From Rhizobium sp. Root1203 (lineage in GTDB: Bacteria > Pseudomonadota > Alphaproteobacteria > Rhizobiales > Rhizobiaceae): DNA of 64,000 nucleotides. The position numbers and the translations under genes are program-made. Below, piece by piece: positions 17,478 to 25,729 of the stretch. Below the pieces are notes generated by a model. The model ran no database searches. It was not told the DNA's origin and was given only the letters and a program-made list of their open reading frames with translations. How positions within the stretch are numbered: position 1 is the stretch's first letter; every line of letters starts with the position of its first letter. The stretch lies in NCBI RefSeq assembly GCF_001424945.1, contig NZ_LMCW01000014.1, forward strand, positions 42,660 through 106,659, read 5' to 3'.

Positions 17478-18320
17478 GTGACACAGAAGACGAGCCAGGG
17501 CGAAGATCTGTTGGACCAGCTAACCAGCGACAGCCGGCAGACGCGGCAGATCGCGCGTCGGCGGATGATTGCCGAGGCCGTGATGAGTGAAGGCTCGATG
17601 CGGATCGAAGACCTGACCGACCGTTTCGGGATCAGCCTGATGACGGCCCATCGCGACGTCGATGAACTGGTCAGCCGCGGGCTCTTCAGAAAGACACGTG
17701 GCATCGTTACCGCCGCTGCGACCAATCTCATCGAATCCAGCGACGTCTACCGTTCGAACCGCCAGGCCGCAGAGAAGAGAATGATTGCCGAGGCGGCCAT
17801 GCAGTTCGTCGAGCCGGGACAGGCGATCTTCTTCGATGACTCGACCACAGTACTCCAAATGGCGGCGCATTTGCCGTCGAAGGTGCCGATCACCGCGATT
17901 ACCAACTCCCTGACGCTGATGAACGCGCTGACGGGAATGCACGACGTGACGTTGCTTGCTCTCGGTGGCCACTATTACAATTGGTGCAACGCCTTCATGG
18001 GGCGGATGACCATCAGCGAAATCAAGGGGCTCAGGGCTGACGTCGCCTTCATTTCCATGTCGGCGATCAGCGATGGCACGGTGCTTCACCAGTCGCCCGA
18101 GACGGTCGATACCAAGCGCGCCATGTTCGACAGTTCCGTCAAGCGTATCCTGCTCGCCGATCACACGAAGTTCGAGCGGCGCGCCCTCCACAGTTTCGCA
18201 GCACTGGACGAGTTCGACGTCGTCATCGTCGACGACAAGACCCAGCCCGTGCACATCGACCGCATGCGGTCCCGGGATATCAACGTCGTCATCGCCAAGG
18301 GCGCCGGAGGGCGCTCGTGA
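17478..18320 (+). CDS. DeoR-family regulator of the second polyol module
   Basis: The product is 280 residues from a GTG preceded by AAGGGTG. The winged helix lies at about residues 28-85 (MRIEDLTDRFGISLMTAHRDVDELV) and the sensor domain carries FFDDSTTVLQ and AITNSLTLMN. It lies 37 bases upstream of the FGGY kinase and almost certainly controls the kinase and dehydrogenase. It is distinct from the DeoR protein of the tpiA2-rpiB operon. The effector is probably a phosphorylated sugar or polyol, unidentified. Confidence 0.88.
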   Translation: MTQKTSQGEDLLDQLTSDSRQTRQIARRRMIAEAVMSEGSMRIEDLTDRFGISLMTAHRDVDELVSRGLFRKTRGIVTAAATNLIESSDVYRSNRQAAEKRMIAEAAMQFVEPGQAIFFDDSTTVLQMAAHLPSKVPITAITNSLTLMNALTGMHDVTLLALGGHYYNWCNAFMGRMTISEIKGLRADVAFISMSAISDGTVLHQSPETVDTKRAMFDSSVKRILLADHTKFERRALHSFAALDEFDVVIVDDKTQPVHIDRMRSRDINVVIAKGAGGRS

Positions 18321-18357
18321 CGGGACAGGCCGGTTGCTGTTAGCGAGGTAGAAGTGA

Positions 18358-19863
18358 ATGCCGAGTCTGCTCGGGATCGATAGTGGCCTGACGGTCACGA
18401 AGGCCGTCATCTTCGATATTGACGGGACGCCGCTCGCGGTGGCCCGCCGCCGCGTCACGCAGTTCGTTCCAAAGGCCCGCCATATCGAGCGGGACATGAA
18501 CGAATTGTGGAGCGCGACGGCAGACGCGATCCGTGAAGCGATTGCGCTCAGCAACCGCCCGGCAAGCGATATCCAAGGCATTGCGGCAACGGCCCATGGC
18601 GACGGCATCTATCTGCTCGACCAGGAACAGAAACCTCTAGGCCGCGCCATCCTGTCACTGGATAGCCGGGCGGGCGGTTTCGTCGATCGGTGGATGGAAA
18701 GCAATGTTGCCGACCATGCCATTCAACTCACGGGCCAAATCCCGCACGTTTCCGCACCGTCGGCGCTTCTTGCGTGGATCCGCGACATGGAGCCCGAACG
18801 GTTCGCGCGCATCAAGCATGTCTTGAGCTGCAAGGATTGGCTTCGGTTCTGCCTGACGGGCATCATCGGTACGGATCGCACAGAGGCGAGCACGTCTTTC
18901 ACCGATGTCAGGACGCAGGAATATAGCAAGGACGCGCTCCGGCTCTTCGGCTTGCAGGACCTGGTTCATGCGCTGCCGCCGGCTTCGCGCTCCGACCAGA
19001 TTGTCGGGTGGGTCACGCATGAAGCAGCGCATCTGACCGGGCTTGCCAAGGGAACGCCCGTTGTCGCGGGATTGCATGACGTCACCGCGTCGGCGCTCGG
19101 AGCAGGGGGCTACGCAAAGGACGTCGTTGCCATCATCGCCGGCACCTATTCGATCAACGAGACGCTATCGTCCGAACCGCGGGTCGATCGGCGGTGGTTT
19201 TGCCGCAACGGGATCTCGCCCGGCATCTGGAACAGCATGTCGATCTCGCCCGCGTCGACCGCCAACTACGACTGGTTTCTGGACAAGCTCTGCGCCGGCG
19301 AACTGAAAGAAGGCAGTTCCATTCATGCGCTGCTGGCACCGGAGATCGAAGCGGCCTTCGACCGGCCGTCGACCGCGCTCTTCCATCCCTATCTGTTCGG
19401 TTCTCCCTATGGTGCCGCGGCCAGCGCCGGGTTCTTCGGCCTCGGTGGCTGGCACGACCGTGGCGACATGCTGCGGGCCGTGCTCGAGGGCATCGCTTTC
19501 AATCACCGCGTTCATGTCGATGCCCTCCGCGACGGCTTTGCGTTCGAGGAGGCAAGGCTTGCGGGCGGCGTCTCGCGCAATCCCCTGGTCGTGCAGATGT
19601 TCGCCGATGTGCTCGGCATGCCGGTGACGGTAACCGAAACGGACGAGGCCGCGGCCTGGGGCGCAGCTCTCTGTGCCGGATCCGGTGTCGGCATCTATGC
19701 CGATCCGCAAAGCGATCCGCGCGACGTCACCCGCATCGCGAAGACATGCCTGCCGGATGCCGCGCGCAGCGCCGACTACGAAAATCGCTACCGGGTTTTC
19801 CGCGAGATCGCCGAAGCGATGACGCCCCTCTGGCCGAAGATTGCGGCCCTTGCGTCGGAGTAA
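18358..19863 (+). CDS. FGGY-family carbohydrate kinase, substrate unknown
   Basis: The product is 501 residues, with LLGIDSGLTVTKAVIFDIDG at the N-terminus, the ATPase-core segments IAATAHGDGIYLLD and IIAGTYSINET, and the C-terminal ARLAGGVSRNPLVVQ and EAAAWGAALCA motifs. It is a paralogue-level relative of EryA and resembles EryA/xylulokinase-type enzymes. Linkage to a GlpD-type dehydrogenase suggests that it phosphorylates a polyol, giving a polyol phosphate. Which polyol is not evident; erythritol is already served by EryA, so a pentitol, threitol or glycerol-like substrate is possible. Confidence 0.88.
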   Translation: MPSLLGIDSGLTVTKAVIFDIDGTPLAVARRRVTQFVPKARHIERDMNELWSATADAIREAIALSNRPASDIQGIAATAHGDGIYLLDQEQKPLGRAILSLDSRAGGFVDRWMESNVADHAIQLTGQIPHVSAPSALLAWIRDMEPERFARIKHVLSCKDWLRFCLTGIIGTDRTEASTSFTDVRTQEYSKDALRLFGLQDLVHALPPASRSDQIVGWVTHEAAHLTGLAKGTPVVAGLHDVTASALGAGGYAKDVVAIIAGTYSINETLSSEPRVDRRWFCRNGISPGIWNSMSISPASTANYDWFLDKLCAGELKEGSSIHALLAPEIEAAFDRPSTALFHPYLFGSPYGAAASAGFFGLGGWHDRGDMLRAVLEGIAFNHRVHVDALRDGFAFEEARLAGGVSRNPLVVQMFADVLGMPVTVTETDEAAAWGAALCAGSGVGIYADPQSDPRDVTRIAKTCLPDAARSADYENRYRVFREIAEAMTPLWPKIAALASE

Positions 19864-19884
19864 TCAACAAGCTGAGGCAGACGC

Positions 19885-19903
19885 CCCGGCGTAAATTGCC
19901 GGG
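19885..19903 (+). other. Small hairpin between the kinase and dehydrogenase genes
   Basis: CCCGGC and GCCGGG flank a 7-base loop, with ATTTTAG close after it and the next ribosome site (AGGAC) directly downstream. It resembles an intra-operon attenuator or mRNA-stability element. Confidence 0.4.
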
Positions 19904-19923
19904 CATTTTAGGACGAAAAGATC

Positions 19924-21669
19924 ATGACACCCGACATGCAGCAGCGCTTCTCGAACCTTGGAGAAGGTGACATCGACGTTTTGATCGTTGGGGCGGGCAT
20001 AAACGGCGCCGGCCTGTTTCGTGACCTCTCAGCGCAAGGGGTGAATTGCGTGGTCGTCGACAAAGCGGATTTCGGTTCCGGAACGAGCGCTGCACCGTCA
20101 CGCCTCATTCACGGCGGCTTGAAATACCTCGAGACGGGCGAATTCGGCCTGGTCGCCCAATCGACGCTCGAGCGCAACCTGCTGCTGAAGAATGCTCCGC
20201 ATTGCGTCGAACCATTGCCGACCTTCATTCCGGTCTTTTCCTGGACACGAGGTATCTGGGCGGCGCTGCGCACGATGCTCGGCTCCAAGACCGCGCCGCG
20301 CAGCCGCGGAGCTGTGCTGATCAAGATCGGGCTTGGCCTCTACGATTTTTTCGGATCACGCGACCAGGTCATGCCGCGCCACCGGTTGATCCTCAAGAGG
20401 CAGGCACGCAAGGAGATGCCGCACATCACACCGGCGATCGTCGCGGGCGGCATTTATTATGATGCCAAGATCAGCAGGCCAGAGCGGCTCGTCTACGAGC
20501 TGGTCAAGGATGGGCTCGAGGCAAATGCGAAGAGCCTTGCTGCCAATTTTGCATCCCTGACAGCCGTCTCCAGCGGGCGCCTGACATTTCGGCGATCGGA
20601 CAGCAGCGAATTCGCAATCACACCCAGGCTGGTGGTGAATGCCGCAGGCCCCTGGATCGATCAAGTCAATCGTGCGCTCGGCGCTCCCTCCCGGATGATC
20701 GGCGGCACCAAGGGTTCCCATATTCTGCTCGATCACCCCGAGCTGGTTCGCAGCCTGAACGGCCACATGATCTATTTCGAGGCCGACGATGGGCGTATCT
20801 GCCTCGTATACAGTTACCTCGGCCTGGCGCTCGTCGGTTCCACCGACACCCCGGCTGACGATCCGGAAAATGTCCGCTGCGAGGAACCGGAGACCGACTA
20901 TTTCCTCGAAAGCCTCCGCTCGCTGCTTCCGACGCTTCGCTTCGATCGCGAGCAGATCGTCTACAGCTATAGCGGCATTCGTCCATTGCCTGCTTCCGAT
21001 GCGACGGCGCCGGGGCTGATCAGTCGCGATCACTCCGCACCCGTGAAGGAGCCGGAACCGGGTAGGCCGTTTCCGATCGTCTCGCTCGTCGGCGGCAAAT
21101 GGACCACCTTCCGCGGCTTTGCGGAGGAAGTCGCCGATACCGTGCTTGCGCGCCTGCAGCACGCCCGCAGGCAATCGACCCGCTACCTGCCGATCGGCGG
21201 TGGAAAGGCTTTTCCGGCGGATGGGCAACACCGAAGCGTCTGGATCAATGAAACTGCGGCGCGGACCGGAATAGCCGTAGACCGCGTCGACGAATTGCTT
21301 GGCCGCTATGGCACGACGGCTACGGCATTGCTGGCTTTCGCTTCGGCATATACCGACGAGCAGCGTTTGACGGGCGCGCCGGCATATAGCCTCAAGGAGA
21401 TCGACTGGATCGCTCGAAACGAGCTTGTAGTCCATCTCGCGGATATCGTCCTTCGCCGGACGACGCTTGCCATCGAGGGCAAGCTGACGCTCGAGGGCTT
21501 GAGGGAAATCGCCGGGGTTGCCGGGGCCGCGCTCGGCTGGAGCCCCGAGCGCAACGCCGGCGAGATAGAGGACGTCGTCACCCAGCTTGAAAAGTTCCAC
21601 GGGCAGATGCTGACAAGCAAGACGCCTGCAGCCGGACCGGAAAAGGCACCGCGCCCGGCATCAGTATAG
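19924..21669 (+). CDS. GlpD-type FAD-dependent polyol-phosphate dehydrogenase
   Basis: The product is 581 residues. The FAD motif LIVGAGINGAGLFRD starts near residue 20; the GlpD signatures APSRLIHGGLKYLETGEF and SLVGGKWTTFRGFAEE are present, as is the quinone-linked dehydrogenase C-terminal domain. It is about 80 residues longer than EryB here and closer in length to aerobic glycerol-3-phosphate dehydrogenases. As partner of the upstream FGGY kinase it should oxidise the polyol phosphate to a ketose phosphate. A role with glycerol-3-phosphate is the main alternative, but no glycerol facilitator or glpK-like neighbour supports it. It is convergent with the aldolase, 8 bases apart. Confidence 0.88.
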   Translation: MTPDMQQRFSNLGEGDIDVLIVGAGINGAGLFRDLSAQGVNCVVVDKADFGSGTSAAPSRLIHGGLKYLETGEFGLVAQSTLERNLLLKNAPHCVEPLPTFIPVFSWTRGIWAALRTMLGSKTAPRSRGAVLIKIGLGLYDFFGSRDQVMPRHRLILKRQARKEMPHITPAIVAGGIYYDAKISRPERLVYELVKDGLEANAKSLAANFASLTAVSSGRLTFRRSDSSEFAITPRLVVNAAGPWIDQVNRALGAPSRMIGGTKGSHILLDHPELVRSLNGHMIYFEADDGRICLVYSYLGLALVGSTDTPADDPENVRCEEPETDYFLESLRSLLPTLRFDREQIVYSYSGIRPLPASDATAPGLISRDHSAPVKEPEPGRPFPIVSLVGGKWTTFRGFAEEVADTVLARLQHARRQSTRYLPIGGGKAFPADGQHRSVWINETAARTGIAVDRVDELLGRYGTTATALLAFASAYTDEQRLTGAPAYSLKEIDWIARNELVVHLADIVLRRTTLAIEGKLTLEGLREIAGVAGAALGWSPERNAGEIEDVVTQLEKFHGQMLTSKTPAAGPEKAPRPASV

Positions 21670-21677
21670 GCTGCGGC

Positions 21678-22742
21678 TCAGGAGAAAACCGGATCGAGCG
21701 ATCCTGATTTGTAGCGCTTGGCCATTTCCGACACCGTGAGCGGGGTTATCCGGCCTGCCATGCCGGCCGTGCCGAACTGTTCGAAGCGTTCCTTGCAAAG
21801 CTTGGTCAGCGCGGCCATCGCCGGCTTCAGATATTTGCGCGGGTCGAATTCGCTCGGGTCTTCCTGCAGCACGCGGCGGATCTGGCCGGTCATCGCCATT
21901 CTGCCGTCGGTATCGATATTCACCTTGCGCACGCCATTCTTGATGCCGCGCTGGATTTCCTCGACCGGCACGCCCCATGTCGGCTTCATCTGCCCGCCAT
22001 ACTTGTTGATGATCTCCTGCAGTTCGATCGGGACCGAGGAGGAGCCGTGCATGACGAGATGCGTGTTGGGCAGTTTGCGGTGGATCTCTTCGATGACGTT
22101 CATCGCCAGCACCGAACCATCCGGCCGTCGGGTGAACTTGAAGGCTCCGTGCGAGGTGCCCATGGCAATCGCCAGTGCGTCGACCTTCGTTTCGCGCACG
22201 AACTTCACGGCCTCGTCCGGGTCTGTCAGCAGTTGGTCGTGCGAGAGCTTGCCCTCGGCGCCGTGCCCGTCTTCGGCTTCGCCCATGCCGGTTTCCAGCG
22301 AGCCGAGCACGCCGAGTTCGCCTTCGACCGAGATGCCGCCGAGATGCGCCATGTCGGTTACCATCCTGGTGACGCCGACGTTGTAGGCCCAGTCGGCGGG
22401 CGTCTTGGCGTCGGCCTTCAGCGAGCCATCCATCATCACGGAGGTGAAACCGGCCTGGATCGCCGTCATGCAGCTCGACGGATCGTTCCCGTGATCGAGA
22501 TGCACACAGACAGGAATATGCGGGTAGATTTCGACGACGGCGTCCATCATGTGTTTCAGCATGATGTCGTTGGCATAGGCGCGCGCGCCGCGCGACGCCT
22601 GCATGATGACGGGCGCATGACACGCGTCCGCGGCCTCCATGATGGCAAGCGCCTGTTCCATGTTGTTGATGTTGAAGGCAGGAACGCCGTAGCCTTCCTC
22701 CGCAGCGTGGTCCAGCAACTGCCTCAGCGTGATGCGTGCCAT
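21678..22742 (-). CDS. fba: Class II fructose-bisphosphate aldolase (CbbA-like)
   Basis: The product is a 354-residue class II zinc aldolase. Zinc and catalytic motifs are visible: HLDHGND near residue 80-86, [11 protein letters not shown] near 133-143, [11 protein letters not shown] near 192-202 and LVMHGSSS near 230. It cleaves or forms fructose-1,6-bisphosphate from DHAP and glyceraldehyde-3-phosphate, and relatives accept other ketose phosphates. It is a single gene facing the polyol dehydrogenase, divergent from the DhaK-DhaL gene. No Calvin-cycle genes are adjacent, so a role in cleaving a ketose phosphate made by the neighbouring module is inferred. Confidence 0.92.
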   Translation of the reverse strand: MARITLRQLLDHAAEEGYGVPAFNINNMEQALAIMEAADACHAPVIMQASRGARAYANDIMLKHMMDAVVEIYPHIPVCVHLDHGNDPSSCMTAIQAGFTSVMMDGSLKADAKTPADWAYNVGVTRMVTDMAHLGGISVEGELGVLGSLETGMGEAEDGHGAEGKLSHDQLLTDPDEAVKFVRETKVDALAIAMGTSHGAFKFTRRPDGSVLAMNVIEEIHRKLPNTHLVMHGSSSVPIELQEIINKYGGQMKPTWGVPVEEIQRGIKNGVRKVNIDTDGRMAMTGQIRRVLQEDPSEFDPRKYLKPAMAALTKLCKERFEQFGTAGMAGRITPLTVSEMAKRYKSGSLDPVFS

Positions 22743-23107
22743 CTAAGATCTCCCCATGTCGATGGTCGAACGAAATGCCTGTTTGACGACGAAATTAGAG
22801 CTCGGGCCTTGTTGGCGGGTCGAGCCCGCTCCTTCCAAGGGAAGCATAAGTTATGCAGAATAGCATGGCACAGGGGGAAAAATGAAACAAGCGATAATCA
22901 CAATATCACAAATATCATGATATTTTAATAGTTATAATATATATGGCGATGTGATGACAGCGGGTTGCGCTCGAATCGGGATTGCTCAAATATCGGCTTC
23001 AGAACGCTTCAACAGCGCTCGTCTGCCAGCGCTGTGGCGGTGACGCACTGGGCTCTGCTCACCGCGACAATCTACGGCGCACATTTGCTGCGTAACAGAG
23101 GACCGTT
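22743..23107. promoter_or_regulatory. Divergent promoter region between fba and the DhaK-DhaL gene
   Basis: This 365-base gap has a very AT-rich core at about 22880-22945 with a perfect 14-base palindrome and a nearby ATATCACA repeat. No gene is seen in it. Both flanking genes start from this region, so shared control is likely. Confidence 0.5.
22911..22924. promoter_or_regulatory. Perfect palindrome, candidate operator
   Basis: AATATCATGATATT reads identically on both strands and lies about 170 bases before fba and 180 before the DhaK-DhaL gene. It could be the site of the DeoR regulator encoded at 17.5 kb. Confidence 0.35.
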
Positions 23108-24820
23108 ATGACCAAGATCTTTGATGCTTCCGAAGAATTTGCATCCACCGCACTTGCCGGTTTCTGCCAGATCTATCCAAGCCATGTGCGTCTCGTCAGC
23201 AACGGCGTCGTTCGTGCGACGACGGTGCCCAAGGGCAAGGTTTCGGTCGTCGTCGGCGGGGGGTCCGGGCATTATCCGGCCTTCGCCGGTTACGTGGGGC
23301 CTGGTCTGGCGGATGCCGCCGTCGCCGGCGATGTGTTCGCATCGCCCTCGACCGCAGCGATAGCCCGTGTTTGCCGCCATGCAGACAACGGCGGTGGCAT
23401 TGTTGTCGGGTTCGGCAACTATGCCGGCGACGTCCTGAACTTCGGCGTTGCCGCCGAGCGCCTGCGCGCCGAGGGGATCGATGTGCGTATCGTTGCGGTG
23501 ACCGACGATGTGGCCAGCGCTCCAGCCGAAACGCACGCCTTGCGGCGCGGCATCGCGGGGGATCTCATCGTTTTCAAGATTGCCGGTGCGGCGGCCGAAG
23601 CGGGGCTTCCACTCGATGAAGTGGAAAGGATTGCACGGTTGGCCAACGACCGCACGGTGTCCTTCGGCGTGGCGTTTGCGGGCTGCACGCTGCCCGGCGC
23701 CAAAGAGCCGCTTTTCACCGTACCCAAGGGGCGTATGGCGCTTGGCCTCGGCATCCACGGCGAACCGGGCATCAACGAACAGGACGTTGCAACCGCTACC
23801 GATCTTGCGGCTCTTCTGACCGGCAAGCTGCTGGCGGAAAGACCAGAGGGATGTGACCGGGTTGCTGCTGTGCTCAATGGGCTTGGATCGACCAAATACG
23901 AAGAGCTTTTCGTGCTGTGGACGGCAGTGCAGGAGAAATTGAAGGCGGCAGGTCTCGACTTGGTCGATCCCCAGGCAGGAGAATTCGTTACCAGCCTCGA
24001 TATGCAGGGCTGCTCGCTGACGCTGACCTGGCTCGACGACGAACTGGAACGTTATTGGAGCGCGCCATGCGACGCACCTGCTTTCCGCATGGGACGTACG
24101 ATCCCCGCGGACCTGAGGACGGACACCGTCGTCGACGAGGAAGTCACCCCAACGATTCCCGTGGCTTCCGAAGCGTCACGCAAAGTGGCACGCTGCATCA
24201 GCGAGCTATTCGTCGACATCGCGGCGATGTTGAAGAAGGAAGAAGCCGAACTGGGCAGGATCGATGCCGTGGCCGGTGACGGCGATCACGGACAGGGGAT
24301 GCGGCGCGGTTCGGATGCTGCAGCGAGAGCCATTTCTGCGGCGGTCGAAGCCGGCGCCGGCGCACAAACCGCGCTGGCTCTTGCCGGCGACGCGTGGGCC
24401 GACCGGGCAGGAGGCACGTCCGGCGCGATCTGGGGTCTTTTGCTGAGATCCTGGAGCAATGCTTTGACCGATGTCGATGCGCCGGATGACAAGGCGATCG
24501 CCGATGGTGCTCGGCTCGCCCTTGATGGCGTAACCCATCTCGGTCGCGCACGGCTCGGCGACAAGACGCTTGTGGACGCGCTGGTGCCGTTCGTGGAAGC
24601 CCTGTCTGGCGAGGCAACGGCAGGCAGGCCGCTTGCCCGGGCGTGGAAAACTGCTGCCGGCGCGGCACAGGATGCAGCCAAGGCGACCTCTGTACTCACG
24701 CCACGCCTTGGCCGCGCCAGGCCGCTCGCCGAAAGGAGTATCGGCCATCCGGACGCTGGAGCGGTATCGCTTGCCATGGTCGCAGCCGTGGTGTCCGATT
24801 TCATCGGGCGGTCACGCTAA
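23108..24820 (+). CDS. Dihydroxyacetone/tetrulose kinase, DhaK-DhaL fusion
   Basis: The product is 570 residues. Residues 1-330 form the DhaK domain with VVVGGGSGHYPAFAGYVG and GLGIHGEPGI, whose His covalently binds the ketone substrate. Residues about 360-570 form the ATP-binding DhaL domain with AVAGDGDHGQGM and GGTSGAIWGLLL. This fusion is the ATP-dependent type and needs no PTS partner. Family members phosphorylate dihydroxyacetone or erythrulose isomers. Adjacency to the erythritol locus and to an aldolase makes a triulose or tetrulose substrate likely, but the sequence alone cannot decide. Confidence 0.88.
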   Translation: MTKIFDASEEFASTALAGFCQIYPSHVRLVSNGVVRATTVPKGKVSVVVGGGSGHYPAFAGYVGPGLADAAVAGDVFASPSTAAIARVCRHADNGGGIVVGFGNYAGDVLNFGVAAERLRAEGIDVRIVAVTDDVASAPAETHALRRGIAGDLIVFKIAGAAAEAGLPLDEVERIARLANDRTVSFGVAFAGCTLPGAKEPLFTVPKGRMALGLGIHGEPGINEQDVATATDLAALLTGKLLAERPEGCDRVAAVLNGLGSTKYEELFVLWTAVQEKLKAAGLDLVDPQAGEFVTSLDMQGCSLTLTWLDDELERYWSAPCDAPAFRMGRTIPADLRTDTVVDEEVTPTIPVASEASRKVARCISELFVDIAAMLKKEEAELGRIDAVAGDGDHGQGMRRGSDAAARAISAAVEAGAGAQTALALAGDAWADRAGGTSGAIWGLLLRSWSNALTDVDAPDDKAIADGARLALDGVTHLGRARLGDKTLVDALVPFVEALSGEATAGRPLARAWKTAAGAAQDAAKATSVLTPRLGRARPLAERSIGHPDAGAVSLAMVAAVVSDFIGRSR

Positions 24821-24949
24821 GCGACGGCTGGCTGGTCGCGTCCGCTGCGGCGGATCGGCTGGCCGGTCGAAGCCGGTATCTTCAGCGCGCGGGTTGCCTG
24901 CTGGCGAAGTGTTCTGGTGCCTCCTGAGGACGCTCCCCGCAACATCCCT

Positions 24950-25019
24950 TTTTTTAGTATTGCTAAAAACCGTTTGACAGCGAGCGATTTTATGGTTTCA
25001 TTGAAGTAATACTAAAAAA
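24950..25019. promoter_or_regulatory. Inverted operator pair upstream of the XRE-cupin gene
   Basis: Twelve-base arms TTTTTTAGTATT and AATACTAAAAAA face each other 46 bases apart and bracket a TTGACA box. The left arm is also half of a local palindrome, TTTAG-TATTG-CTAAA, typical in size for an XRE repressor site. Autoregulation of the downstream operon is the natural reading. Confidence 0.5.
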
Positions 25020-25033
25020 TGGGTGGAACGCTG

Positions 25034-25729
25034 GTGACTGACAAGGCCGCGCAGGCGGGAGAGAACGAAGGCGAGGTTACGCTTGGAGAGCGGCTGCGCG
25101 ACCGTCGCCGCCAGCTCAAGCTGACGTTGCAGCAGGTGGCCGATCAGGCGGGCTTTTCCGTGGGCTTCATTTCGCAGATCGAACGGGGGATCACCGTGCC
25201 CTCCCTGACGTCGCTGGTCGCCGTTTGCAGAGTCCTCAAGGTCGACGTCGGATCGTTTTTCAAATCGCCGCGCAGCGATGCGCCGGTGACGCGCCGGGAA
25301 ACGCGACCGGTATATGCACTCGGCGGCGTTCCGGGCAGCGCAGTCACCTACGAACGCCTGTCCGCGGCTTTTCCCGGCAACGTCCTTCGAAGCACGTTGA
25401 TCCACGAGCCGCCGGGCTTCCGAAGCGAACCCATGGCGCACGAAGGGGAGGAGATCTTTTTCGTTGTCGAGGGTTCCCTGACCCTCGAGGTCGATGGTGA
25501 ACGGATGATCCTGGAAGCGGGCGATTCCGCGCACTTCCCGTCGACCCGTACGCACGCCACCTGGAACCATACGACGGAACCGACGACCATCTTTCACACC
25601 TGCACCATGGACGTCTTTGGTGACGGTATGCCTTCGGGCGATCCGGAAACGAGCCTTGTCGTCAAGCGCGCGGTGAGTCTGCGCAGCGCTCCTAAAAAGC
25701 TCAAGATAAATAAAGGGAACAAAAAATGA
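25034..25729 (+). CDS. XRE-family regulator with C-terminal cupin sensor
   Basis: The product is 231 residues from the chosen GTG, which has GGTGG 7 bases upstream; an ATG five codons earlier has no ribosome site but cannot be excluded. The helix-turn-helix is at about residues 20-75 (LTLQQVADQAGFSVGFISQIERG) and the cupin at about 115-185 (HEGEEIFFVVEGSLTLEV, HATWNHTTEP). This PuuR-like architecture senses a small metabolite. The stop overlaps the next ATG (ATGA), so it is the first gene of the peptide/hydantoin operon and its likely regulator. Confidence 0.88.
   Translation: MTDKAAQAGENEGEVTLGERLRDRRRQLKLTLQQVADQAGFSVGFISQIERGITVPSLTSLVAVCRVLKVDVGSFFKSPRSDAPVTRRETRPVYALGGVPGSAVTYERLSAAFPGNVLRSTLIHEPPGFRSEPMAHEGEEIFFVVEGSLTLEVDGERMILEAGDSAHFPSTRTHATWNHTTEPTTIFHTCTMDVFGDGMPSGDPETSLVVKRAVSLRSAPKKLKINKGNKK

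Noticed and set aside
22200..22372. Arg-rich plus-strand frame within the fba gene
   Set aside because: It is a shadow of the leftward aldolase codons with no start signal.
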